Shown here piece after piece: positions 1 through 9,300 of a stretch of 64,000 bases of DNA. This DNA comes from Bin5 sp022821545. Lineage in GTDB: Bacteria; Chloroflexota; Anaerolineae; Caldilineales; Caldilineaceae. The notes beneath the pieces were generated by a model. It searched no databases, was not told the origin of the DNA, and saw nothing but the letters and a program-made list of their open reading frames with translations. Position numbers and translations under genes: made by a program. The DNA lies in assembly GCA_963664085.2 (NCBI GenBank), contig CAXXLO010000002.1:3286001-3350000 (forward strand), written 5' to 3'. Position 1 is the stretch's first letter; the number at the start of each line of letters is the position of its first letter.

Positions 1-269
1 TCGTCATCATAGAGGACGTGATCACCACCGGCGGCAGCATCGTCAGTTCAGTCGAGCTGTTCCGCGCTGCCGGCTTGGTTGTCGAGGACGCGATTGTGCT
101 GCTGGACAGGCAGCAAGGAGGCGTCGAAAACCTGCGCAAGGCCGGAATACGCGTTCACAGCGTCCTGGCGCTGGGTGATGTCCTGGACCTGCTCTCAGAG
201 ACAGGTCATATCCCCGAAGAGATTCGCCGGTCGCTGGGTCTGTCCGCCGCCGCTGGGGAAGATCAGTAG
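1..269 (+). CDS. pyrE: Orotate phosphoribosyltransferase, C-terminal part (5' end outside window)
   Basis: Partial gene, already open at the first base and ending with TAG at 267-269. The visible part carries the PRPP-binding loop EDVITTGGS of type I phosphoribosyltransferases, followed by the usual C-terminal helix and strand pattern of OPRT (AGLVVEDAIVLLDRQQGG, then a leucine-rich tail). The enzyme joins orotate to PRPP to give OMP in de novo pyrimidine synthesis, in the cytoplasm. It lies 33 bases before pyrD on the same strand, which fits a pyrimidine operon. The N-terminal half and the start codon are not in the window. Confidence 0.88.
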   Translation, partial: VIIEDVITTGGSIVSSVELFRAAGLVVEDAIVLLDRQQGGVENLRKAGIRVHSVLALGDVLDLLSETGHIPEEIRRSLGLSAAAGEDQ

Positions 270-302
270 CCGGGCGGCCTGTTCTGTGGAGAGATATCCG
301 AA

Positions 303-1301
303 TTGAGCGAGGACCTTCCCAACCCTTCAGTCACATTTCTCGACCGCGAACTGCCCTCGCCGCTCGTGCTCGCAAGCGGCATCTGGGGCACCACCGTCAG
401 CCTGCTCGAACGGGCCGCCAACCAGGGCTGCGGCGCCGTAACCGCCAAGAGCTGCGGCCCCGAGGCGCGCGCAGGCCATGTCAACCCCTCCTGCATCGAC
501 TGGGGCGGCGGCCTGCTCAATGCCATCGGTCTGGCGAATCCGGGTGTCGCTGAGGAAATCGGGCTGCTCCGGGAGGCCAAGGCCCGCCTCCAACCGCGCG
601 GCGTCGCCGTTATCGCCAGTATCTTCGCCGGAACGGCCTCCGAGTTCGGTGACGTCGCCCGCCGCATCGCCTCTGCCGATCCCGACTTTCTTGAGATCAA
701 CATCTCCTGTCCCAATGTCGAGGACAGTTTCGGAGAGCCCTTCGCCGCCAACCCCGACGCCGCCGCCGCCGTCACCGGCTGCGTAAAGCAGGCCGTAGCA
801 GGTCACGACATCCCCGTCATCGTCAAACTCGCGCCCAACGTGCCCAGCGTGGGCCGCATCGCCCAGGCCGCGGTCCACGCCGGCGCCGACGCGCTCTGCG
901 CCATCAACACAATGCCCGGTCTCGTCCTCGATCCCTTCAGCGGCCAGCCCGTCCTCGCCAACCGCAGCGGCGGCATCAGCGGCCCCGCCCTCAAACCAAT
1001 CGCGCTCAAAGCCGTCTACGACGCCCGCAAAGCCTGCCCCCACACGCCGATCATCGGTACCGGCGGCGTCAGCGACGGCCAGGACGCCGTTGAAATGCTC
1101 ATGGCCGGCGCCACCGTTGTCGGCGTCGGCAGCGCCATCTACCAGCGCGGCCCCGACGCCCTCCGCGACATCCACGCCGAGCTCCGGCAGTGGATGGCTG
1201 CCCAAAACATAGCCTGCATCGCCGACCTCCAGGACCGCGCCCACAGCGAGCCGCTCTACGCAACATCACCCTCCACACCGCCCGCGCCCTCTGCTCACTA
1301 A
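303..1301 (+). CDS. pyrD: Dihydroorotate dehydrogenase, class 1 (probably 1B)
   Basis: 332 residues. Converts dihydroorotate to orotate using FMN. Visible signatures are the FMN/substrate lysine in VTAKSCGPE (K49), the NAIGLANPG loop (about 73-81), the NISCPN strand holding the catalytic Cys136 typical of class 1 enzymes (class 2 has Ser), and the C-terminal phosphate-binding stretch GTGGVSDGQDAVEML with GATVVGVGSAI. The TTG start at 303 is chosen because GGAGAG at 288-293 sits 9 bases upstream and no better start precedes the conserved LASGIWGTT region. Class 1B enzymes usually pair with a PyrK electron-transfer subunit, which is not seen here and may lie upstream of the window. It follows pyrE directly. 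Confidence 0.92.
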   Translation: MSEDLPNPSVTFLDRELPSPLVLASGIWGTTVSLLERAANQGCGAVTAKSCGPEARAGHVNPSCIDWGGGLLNAIGLANPGVAEEIGLLREAKARLQPRGVAVIASIFAGTASEFGDVARRIASADPDFLEINISCPNVEDSFGEPFAANPDAAAAVTGCVKQAVAGHDIPVIVKLAPNVPSVGRIAQAAVHAGADALCAINTMPGLVLDPFSGQPVLANRSGGISGPALKPIALKAVYDARKACPHTPIIGTGGVSDGQDAVEMLMAGATVVGVGSAIYQRGPDALRDIHAELRQWMAAQNIACIADLQDRAHSEPLYATSPSTPPAPSAH

Positions 1302-1346
1302 TGGCTGCGCAATAATGGATCCAGCCCGGACCTGTCGGCCCTTGCC

Positions 1347-2432
1347 TCACAGGATCAGCATCGCATCTCCGAAGCTGTAAAAGCGATAGCCCTCCGCCTT
1401 TGCCTCTTCATACGTCCTCAAGAGAATCTGCCGGCCCGCATCGAGATCCTCCGGGTGCGCCTGACCCACAAACGCGCTCACCAGCATCAGCAGCGAAGAC
1501 CGCGGCAGATGAAAATTCGTCAGCAGCGCGTCCACCGCCCGGAAACGGTATCCGGGATAGATAAACAGATCGACCTCGCCCGTGAAAGGAACGACCGCCT
1601 CCCGCCCCCGGGCCGGTTCGTAACCATCCACACGCCTGGCAGTAGTGGCGCAGAATTCCAGCACGCGCGTCGAAGTGGTGCCTACCGCAAAAACGCGCCC
1701 TCCCTGCCTCCCAACCGCATTGACGGCCCCCGCCGCCTTCACCGTCAGCTCCGCCCACTCCCTGTGAATCCGATGGTCCGCCACCCGTTCCGCCGTGACC
1801 GGCCCGAACGTATCCAGCCCCACGTGCAAAGTGATCGTCTCCCACCCGACGCCCATTCCGCTCAGTCTCCGCAGCAGTTCCGGCGTGAAATGCAGACCCG
1901 CCGTTGGCGCCGCCGCGCTGCCTTCAGGTCGGCTGTACACCGTCTGATAACGACCCCTGTCGCCTGCAAAGCCGCTGATGTACGGCGGCAGAGGCAGCTC
2001 TCCCAGCTCACCGAGTTTCCCCCTGATCGGCGCTGAGAAACGCGCCCTCCGTATACCCCCCGGCCCTTCCGCGACAATCTCCGCAGAATAAGGGCCGGCG
2101 TCGATCTCCACCCTTGCGCCCACTCTCAGACCGCGCCCCCGCACCAGGCAGCTCCACTCCTTGCCCGCCACGTCCACCTGGCGCAGAAGAAAGATCTCCA
2201 CCGCGCCGCCCGTAAGCTTATGCGCCCGCAGCCGCGCCGGAACGACGCGGCTGTCGTTGGCCACCAGCAGATCGCCGGCTCGCAGGAACCTGTCGATATC
2301 GCCAAAGCGGCGGTGTTCCACATTCCCCGAAGCCCGGTCCAGGACCAGCAGCCGGCTACTGTCGCGAGGTTCGGCCGGCTGCTGCGCGATGAAGCTCTTG
2401 GGAAGTTCGTAGTCGAACAGATCGGTTCTCAT
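1347..2432 (-). CDS. queA: tRNA preQ1(34) S-adenosylmethionine ribosyltransferase-isomerase
   Basis: 361 residues, reading toward pyrD. QueA transfers and isomerises the ribosyl part of SAM onto preQ1 in the wobble position of tRNAs, the penultimate step of queuosine synthesis. Family signatures are clear: the N-terminal LFDYELPKSFIAQQP, VANDSRVVPARL, RGRYQTVYS, AAPTAGLHF, HVGLDTFGPV, GTTSTRVLE and NFHLPRSSLLMLV. The frame stays open 35 codons further upstream, but the conserved family N-terminus begins at the ATG at 2430-2432, so that start is used. No strong Shine-Dalgarno is visible. It is convergent with pyrD (45-base gap) and divergent from the acylase gene. Confidence 0.95.
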   Translation of the reverse strand: MRTDLFDYELPKSFIAQQPAEPRDSSRLLVLDRASGNVEHRRFGDIDRFLRAGDLLVANDSRVVPARLRAHKLTGGAVEIFLLRQVDVAGKEWSCLVRGRGLRVGARVEIDAGPYSAEIVAEGPGGIRRARFSAPIRGKLGELGELPLPPYISGFAGDRGRYQTVYSRPEGSAAAPTAGLHFTPELLRRLSGMGVGWETITLHVGLDTFGPVTAERVADHRIHREWAELTVKAAGAVNAVGRQGGRVFAVGTTSTRVLEFCATTARRVDGYEPARGREAVVPFTGEVDLFIYPGYRFRAVDALLTNFHLPRSSLLMLVSAFVGQAHPEDLDAGRQILLRTYEEAKAEGYRFYSFGDAMLIL

Positions 2433-2550
2433 CTGTAATTTGCATGCCGCCTGCCGTGCGGCCGGTCCATGGTCTGCGAAACCCGGTCGCAGGTCTGCGA
2501 ATAAAGTGAGGCTGCAAAGATTCAGCCGCGATTTCACTTGGTTTTAACAC

Positions 2551-2562
2551 AGGTGTTAGAAT
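2551..2562 (+). promoter_or_regulatory. Possible extended -10 promoter with an adjacent inverted repeat
   Basis: TGTTAGAAT at 2554-2562 has the TG-n-TAnAAT form of an extended -10 element. An AACAC-AG-GTGTT inverted repeat at about 2545-2556 overlaps it and could be an operator. No well-placed -35 is seen. It would serve the acylase gene starting at 2649. Assignment is from pattern only. Confidence 0.3.
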
Positions 2563-2648
2563 CGAGGAAGCGCCCGGCTGACCGCGACCATCCAATCCTC
2601 CCATCCAGCCCAAAGCGAAGCCAAGTGAAACGCAATAGACCGACGCCC

Positions 2649-5219
2649 ATGAACCTCACAACAGTGATACTGGCAGTCGCCCTTCTCTTTCTCATCGTTC
2701 TGCTGGGCGGCGGGCTCATCGTCTACATCTACTGGTGGCTCGTCCAGCGGCCTGCGCCCCAACTTGAAGGCGAGCTGGACCTTCCCGAGTTGGACGCGAC
2801 CGTTGAAATTCTCCGCGACCGCCACGGCATCCCCCATGTCTACGCCCAGAACGAAGCCGACCTCTGGCGCGCCCAGGGCTTCACCCACGCCCAGGACCGC
2901 CTCTGGCAGATGGAGCTCAACCGCCGCGTCGCCCACGGCCGCCTCGCCGAGCTGTTCGGAGAAGCCGCCCTCGACGTCGATCGCTTCAGCCGCATCGTCG
3001 GCTTCCACCGCGCCGCCCAGGCCGAACTGGATGCCCTCGACGAAGCCACGACCGCTGTCATGCGCCACTACTGTCAGGGCGTCAACGCCTATATCCGCAG
3101 CCGCAAAGGCAAACTGGCCGCCGAATTCAACCTGCTGCGCCGCCAGCCCGAAGAGTGGTCGCCCGTCGACATTCTGGCCTTTGGCAAGATGATGTCCTGG
3201 AGCCTCAACGTAAACTGGGAAAGTGAGTTGGTCCGGCTGCAACTCGCCGCCAAGCTGGACCCGACCCTCGCCTCCGACCTGGAGCCGGACTATCCCAACA
3301 TCAATCCAACCGTGTCGGAAGGCGCCGGCAGCCGGGAATCGATGCGGCTGCTCCACACCGCCGGCCTTATTCTCAACGAATACGAACAGCTGAAGGGCTG
3401 GTTGGGCGTCGCCTCGCCGGAGTTTGGGCAGGGAAGCAATGCCTGGGCCGTCTCAGCGGAAAAGTCCGCCAGCGGCCGTCCCATCCTCTGTAACGATCCC
3501 CACCTGGTCATGTCTATGCCCGGCACATGGTACGAGATGCACCTCTCCTGCCCCCCTGCCGGCAGTACCGACCCCGACAGTACCGACCCAGCCAGTTCTG
3601 ACCCGGACAGCCCCGACCGCGGCATCCACGTCAGCGGCGCCTCGTTCGCCGGCGCGCCCGGCATTATCATCGGCCACAACGAACAGATCGCCTGGGGCTT
3701 GACCAACGCCTTCCCCGATGTCCAGGATCTCTTCATTGAGCGCCCCCATCCCGACAACGGCAACGGCGGCCCGCCCCGCTTCCAGTATCAGGGCGACTGG
3801 GAAGAGGCCGCGGTCCTGCGCGAGGAGATCTACCTCCGCAACCGCGCCCGCCCACACGTGGAAGAGGTCATCGTGACCCGCCACGGCCCCATCCTTACCG
3901 GGATGCTCAAGCCCGACGGCCCCGACTCCCCCTTCCCCGACGAGCCGGTGCTCACCGCGGCGCCCCTCGCTCTCCGCTGGATCGGCCGCGACCCGGGCGC
4001 CGTGATGCGCTCGGTCCTGCGCCTCAACCGCGCCCGGAACTGGCAGGAGTTCAACGCCGTCCTCGCCGACTGGACCGCGCCCTCCCAGGTCTTCGCATAT
4101 GCCGATCGCGAAAACAATATCGGCTACCGCCTCGCCGGCGCCGTCCCCATTCGCCGCAACGGAAACGGCCTCGTGCCCGTGCCCGGCTGGAGCGGTGACT
4201 ACGAATGGGACGGCCTGGTTCCCGACGACGAGCTGCCCCGGCTCCTGAATCCCCCCAGCGGCCTCATCGTGACCGCCAACAACAAGGTCACCGGCGACGA
4301 CTACCCCTACGTCCTCAGCTTCGAGACCATGCCCGGCTGGCGCGCCCGCCGTATCGAGGAGATGCTGGCCGCCAAAGAGCGGCTCACGCTGCGCGACATG
4401 GAGCAGATTCAACTCGACGAGACCAGCCTCTACGCCAAAGAGCTTACGCCCCTACTGACCGGCCGTCTCAGCGAAGACCCCAATGTGCGCGTCGCCGTCA
4501 ACATGCTGCAGGACTGGGGCTATCGCATGGACCAGGAAAGCCCCGCCGCCCTCGTCTTCCACTATACAGTCCTCCACCTGCTCGACCTGACCTTCGGCCA
4601 AAAGCTGGGCGCCACCGCCCCCGCCTTCCTTGGCAAGGGCAGCAGCCCCGTCTTTCTCATCAACGGCTTCATGCTTCGCGCCCAGACGAAACTGCTGGAA
4701 CTCCTGCAAAACGAGGAAGATTCCCCCTGGTATGCCGACGCGGCCACCGGCCGCCGCAGAACCAGGGAAGAGCTGATCGAGACCGCCCTCCGCCTCTCCG
4801 TACATCGCCTTCGCCGCGAGGTGAACGCCACGCCCCGCAAGTGGGCCTGGGGTCGAATGCACCAGATCCGCTACAGCCACACACTCGGCCGCGCGCCCAT
4901 CCTCGGCTGGCTCTTCAACCGCGGCCCCTATCCCATCGGCGGCGACGGCACCACCCCCAACCAGACCGGCTTCATGTCCGAGTTGCCCCCGGGCCTTGTG
5001 CAGGTCCAGGCCGCCTATCGCCAGATCTTCGACGTCGGCAACTGGGACGCCGCCCAGAGCGTCACCGCCAGCGGCCAGTCAGGCCATCCCATCAGCCGCA
5101 ACTACGCCGACCAGATCCCCATGTGGCTGGAAGGAGCCTATCACAAAATGCTCTGGAGCCGCGCCGCCGTTGAAGAAACCGCCAGCCGCCGCCTCCTCCT
5201 CAAGAGCGGCGGTCGGTGA
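2649..5219 (+). CDS. Penicillin acylase family Ntn-hydrolase, membrane-anchored
   Basis: 856 residues. A hydrophobic segment at about residues 3-30 should anchor it in, or export it across, the membrane. The precursor layout of the family follows: an alpha-chain part with GIPHVYAQNEADLWRAQGFTHAQDRLWQ, a spacer, and the autoprocessing site GQGSNAW with nucleophile Ser263 starting the beta chain. GHNEQIAWGLTN and TRHGPI follow. These enzymes self-cleave and hydrolyse amide bonds such as beta-lactam side chains or acyl-homoserine lactones; the substrate cannot be read from sequence. An Asp-Pro-Ser/Thr-rich low-complexity insert lies at nucleotides 3560-3620. The ATG at 2649 is preferred because it begins the hydrophobic segment; the frame is open further upstream. 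The RarD-like gene follows after 46 bases. Confidence 0.9.
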   Translation: MNLTTVILAVALLFLIVLLGGGLIVYIYWWLVQRPAPQLEGELDLPELDATVEILRDRHGIPHVYAQNEADLWRAQGFTHAQDRLWQMELNRRVAHGRLAELFGEAALDVDRFSRIVGFHRAAQAELDALDEATTAVMRHYCQGVNAYIRSRKGKLAAEFNLLRRQPEEWSPVDILAFGKMMSWSLNVNWESELVRLQLAAKLDPTLASDLEPDYPNINPTVSEGAGSRESMRLLHTAGLILNEYEQLKGWLGVASPEFGQGSNAWAVSAEKSASGRPILCNDPHLVMSMPGTWYEMHLSCPPAGSTDPDSTDPASSDPDSPDRGIHVSGASFAGAPGIIIGHNEQIAWGLTNAFPDVQDLFIERPHPDNGNGGPPRFQYQGDWEEAAVLREEIYLRNRARPHVEEVIVTRHGPILTGMLKPDGPDSPFPDEPVLTAAPLALRWIGRDPGAVMRSVLRLNRARNWQEFNAVLADWTAPSQVFAYADRENNIGYRLAGAVPIRRNGNGLVPVPGWSGDYEWDGLVPDDELPRLLNPPSGLIVTANNKVTGDDYPYVLSFETMPGWRARRIEEMLAAKERLTLRDMEQIQLDETSLYAKELTPLLTGRLSEDPNVRVAVNMLQDWGYRMDQESPAALVFHYTVLHLLDLTFGQKLGATAPAFLGKGSSPVFLINGFMLRAQTKLLELLQNEEDSPWYADAATGRRRTREELIETALRLSVHRLRREVNATPRKWAWGRMHQIRYSHTLGRAPILGWLFNRGPYPIGGDGTTPNQTGFMSELPPGLVQVQAAYRQIFDVGNWDAAQSVTASGQSGHPISRNYADQIPMWLEGAYHKMLWSRAAVEETASRRLLLKSGGR

Positions 5220-5265
5220 TCGAGACCCACCCGGGTCCCTGGACGCCTGCAACCGGCACGACTCC

Positions 5266-6171
5266 GTGAACCTCTCCCCCTACCGCGGCTATCTCTACGC
5301 CCTGATCGCCTTCGGAACCTGGGGCTTCCTGCCCGTCTACTGGAAGCAGCTCCAGGCTCTCCCCATGCTGGAAATCCTTGCCCACCGCATGATCTGGTCC
5401 GCCGTGACCATGATAGTTGCTCTAGCGGTCCTCAAAGACCTTTCCTCTCTGCTCCAAATTCGCCGCTCGCCAAGAGTCCTGCTGCTCGTGTTCGCAGCCG
5501 CCCTCCTCACCGCCGCCAACTGGATTACCTACCTCTGGGCGGTGGACACAGGCTACGTTGCCAAAATCAGCCTCGGCTACTTTATCAACCCACTCCTGAG
5601 CGTCTTCCTCGCCCGCCTTTTTCTCGGCGAGCGTCTGCGCCGGGGCCAGAAGATCGCAGTATCCATCGCCGTCGCCGGTGTAATCTACCTGACGGTCACC
5701 CTCGGCGAGCTTCCCTGGATCGCGCTCTCCCTCGCCGGCACCTTCGGGTTCTACGGCCTCATCAGAAAGAAAGTTGACATCAGCGGCATGCAGTTTTTCA
5801 GCCTCGAAATGACCCTGCTCCTGGTCCCCGCCCTCCTCCTCCTGCTCTACACCGGCCAGCAGGCCCCCGCAGCCTGGGCCGCAGGCGGTTGGTCTCGACA
5901 CGGCCTTCTTCTGCTCGGAGCCGGCGTCGTATCGGCCATCCCGCTCGTCAGCTTCGGCGCCGCCGCCCGCCTCATCCCCCTCTCCAGCCTCGGCCTCATG
6001 CAATACATCGCCCCCTCCACCCAGTTCATCCTCGGCGTCTTCCTCTACAAGGAGCCCTTCACCACCGTCGAACTGACCGGCTACGCCTTCATCTGGACCG
6101 CCCTCATCCTCTATTCCCTCGAAGGCCTCTACCACACCCGCACCGCCCTGCGCAGCACCAGCCTCTTCTGA
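5266..6171 (+). CDS. RarD-like EamA-family transporter
   Basis: About 301 residues, strongly hydrophobic with roughly ten membrane segments, the usual size for the drug/metabolite transporter superfamily. The N-terminus GYLYALIAFGTWGFLPVYWK and the LEILAHRMIWS segment match the RarD subgroup, as does NWITYLWAVDTGYVAKISLGY. Substrate is unknown for this family; chloramphenicol-sensitivity phenotypes gave it its name. The GTG at 5266 is used because it immediately precedes the first membrane segment, while the open frame upstream overlaps the acylase gene. The stop is at 6169-6171. Confidence 0.85.
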   Translation: MNLSPYRGYLYALIAFGTWGFLPVYWKQLQALPMLEILAHRMIWSAVTMIVALAVLKDLSSLLQIRRSPRVLLLVFAAALLTAANWITYLWAVDTGYVAKISLGYFINPLLSVFLARLFLGERLRRGQKIAVSIAVAGVIYLTVTLGELPWIALSLAGTFGFYGLIRKKVDISGMQFFSLEMTLLLVPALLLLLYTGQQAPAAWAAGGWSRHGLLLLGAGVVSAIPLVSFGAAARLIPLSSLGLMQYIAPSTQFILGVFLYKEPFTTVELTGYAFIWTALILYSLEGLYHTRTALRSTSLF

Positions 6172-6311
6172 CGCCCCGCCGCGGCACAAATCACAGATCA
6201 TCTCCTGAATCCCCCATAGTAACAGTTCAGACAGTCCCCCGAACTGGCACAACAACCCCCGCGCGGTTACACTACCCCAAAATCCCGACCCACCTCCACA
6301 CACCACAACCA

Positions 6312-9300
6312 ATGCCCGGCCAACTTTTCACCAACTACTTCCTCGAAGAAGGCATCCTGCGCACCGGCGCCTGGCAGGAGTTCCTGTCCCAACCCCAAGA
6401 CCTCGACGCCTTCCGCAACCAGGCCCACGCCCTCCTCGAGAACGCCGCCGCCTTCCACACCATCAACGAGGCCGCCACCGAGCAGGAGCTCATCCGCCCC
6501 CTCTTCGATCTTCTCGGCTGGGCCGACTACCTGCCGCAGCAGGGCAGCGACCGCAACGAAGACATTCCCGACCACCTGCTCTTCGGTGACGCCGCCTCCA
6601 AGAGCCGCGCGGCCGCCAAACCGGCGCCGGAACGTTATCCCGACGCGCTTGCCGTCGCCGAGAGCAAGCGCTTCGGACTGGCCCTCGACGACCGCGAAGG
6701 AAAACAGACCGGTTCGCCGCACGGCCAGATCCTGCGCTACCTGGCCACCGCCGACATCAACTCCGACGGACGCATCCGCTGGGGCATCCTCACCAACGGC
6801 CGCGTCTGGCGTCTCTACGACCGCCGCGCCCTCCCTCGCGCCAGCGGCTACCACGAAGTCGACCTCGACGTCGCTCTCCAAGCCGGCGGCGACCTCCACG
6901 CCGTCCGCGCCTTCCGCCTCCTCTTCGGCAGGCCCGCCTTCAGCCCCCAACACGGCGCCCAGACCAGCTTCCTTGAAGACGCCATCGCCGAAGGCCGCCG
7001 CTACGAAGAACAGGTCGCAAACGATCTTTCCGGCACCGTCTTCGATGAAGTCTATCCCGCCCTGATCCGCGCCCTCGCAGAGGCGAGCGGCGCAGAGCTG
7101 GAGGACGTCCGCCAGGCCGCCCTCATCTTCCTCTACCGCCTGCTCTTCCTCCTCTACGCCGAGGACCGCGACCTGCTGCCGGTCAACGACACCCGCTACG
7201 ACGACTACGGGCTGCGTAAATCGGTGCGCGACGACATCGACAAGCGCATCGCCGCCGGAGATACCTTTTCCACCATCGCCAGCAACTACCACAACCACAT
7301 CAGCACCCTCTGCCGCCAGGTCGACCGGGGCGACGCCTCCATCGGCCTGCCGCCCTACAACGGCGGCCTCTTCGCCCAACAAGCCGCGCCCATGCTCGAA
7401 CAGGCGCGCCTGTCGGACCATCTGCTGGCCCCGCTCATCCACAAACTCAGCCGCACTGGGGGCGAATCCGGCCCCCGCTACGTCAACTACCGCGACATGA
7501 CCGTGCAGCAGCTGGGCTCGATCTACGAGCGCCTGCTCGAGCGCGAACCCGTGCGCGCCGCTGACGGCCGCATCGAAGTCCGCCCCAACAGCTACGCACG
7601 CAAGGACAGCGGCAGCTTCTACACGCCCCAACCGCTCGTCGACCTCATCGTCGAGCGCACGCTCGACCCGCTGCTGGAGGAACGCAAGGCGGCATTCCGG
7701 GCCAAAGCCGTTGCCCTGCAGAGCGACACCCGCGCCAAAGCCGACCGCATCGCCGATCTCTGCCCTCTCGACCCCGCCGCAGCCGCGCTCGACCTCAAAC
7801 TGCTCGACCCCGCCATGGGCAGCGGCCACTTCCTCGTCACCGCCGTCGACTACCTTTCCGACGCCATCGCCGACCTGGTCGAATACGCGCCCACCGCCGC
7901 GCCCTGGCTGGAGGACGCCTACACGTCGCCGCTGCTGGAACGCATCGCCGCCATCCGCGCCGACATTCTGGCCCGCGCCGAAGCCGCCAACTGGGTCATC
8001 GACAGGCCCCAACTGACCGACCAAGCCATTATCCGCCGCATGGTCCTCAAGCGCTGCATCTATGGCGTCGACAAGAATCCGCTGACCGTCGAGCTGGCCA
8101 AGGTCTCGCTCTGGCTGCACAGCTTCACCGCCGGCGCGCCGCTCTCCTTTCTCGACCACCACCTGCGCTGCGGCGACTCGCTCATCGGCCTGCGCGTCCA
8201 CGACGCCGTCCGGGAGCTTTCCCGGCTGGGCGGATTCACGTCAGCCAGCGCCATCCAGGCCGCTGAAAACGCAGCCGGGGGCATGCAGCGGATCGAAGAG
8301 ATGTCCGACGCCGACATCGCCGAGGTCGAGGCGTCGGCCGCGCTGTTCCGCGAGGTCGAAAAGACGACGGCTGATCTGCGCGGCCTGCTGGATACGCTTT
8401 GCGGCGTCAACTGGCTGGCCGCCGGCATGAAAAAGCGGCAGCGCGCCGAGTACGAAGCGCCCCTCCAGGCCGTAATCATCTCACAGGAGGAAAAAGCCTT
8501 TTCACTCCTGTCCGGTGGCCCCGACGGCGTGGACGCCGCCGACCCGGTCCGGCAGCACACCACCTGGCCCGCCTTCACCGAAATCTGGTGCGCCGCCAAA
8601 GAGATCGCCGACCGCGAGGCCATTCTGCACTGGGAAGTCGCCTTCCCCGGCGTCTGGCAGCGCTGGCAGGACGACCGGCCCGCCGGCGGCTTCGACGCCA
8701 TTATCGGCAATCCGCCCTGGGACCGCATCAAGCTGCAGGAGGTCGAATGGTTCGCCACCCGTTCTCCGGAGCTGGCCCTTGCGCCCACCGCGGCCGCCCG
8801 CCGCCGCGGCATCAAGCAACTGCGCGCTGAAGGCGACCCGCTCGCCGCCGAATTCGACGCCGCCAAGCTGCGCGCCGACCGCCTCGGCCAGCTGATTCGC
8901 GCCGGCGGCCACTATCCGCTGCTCGGCGGCGGCGACATCAACCTCTACTCCCTCTTCGTCGAACGCGCCATGGGCCTGGCCAAACCGGACGGCATCGTCG
9001 GCCTGCTCACCCCTTCCGGCATCTACGCCGACAAGACCGCCGCCCGCTTCTTCAAATCCGTATCCACCAGCGGCCGTGTCGGCGGCCTGTTCGATTTCGA
9101 GAACAGACGCCTCGGAACAGACCTTCCGCCCTTCTTTCCGGACGTCGACTCCCGCTTCAAATTCTGTGTCCTCATCTTCGGCGGCGAGGAGCGCCGCTTC
9201 GACCAAACCGACTGTGCCTTCTTCCTCCACGACACCGCCGCCGTCGAAGACCCGGACCGCTGTTTCCCCCTGGCCGCCGCCGACTTCGCCCGCGTCAACC

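Noticed and set aside
327..1244. Long open frames opposite pyrD and many other GC-rich genes (also 3453-4412, 6267-8201, 19280-20941)
   Set aside because: They are antisense shadows created by GC-rich third positions: no ribosome sites, compositionally odd proteins and no family motifs, while the opposite strand has clear homologues.
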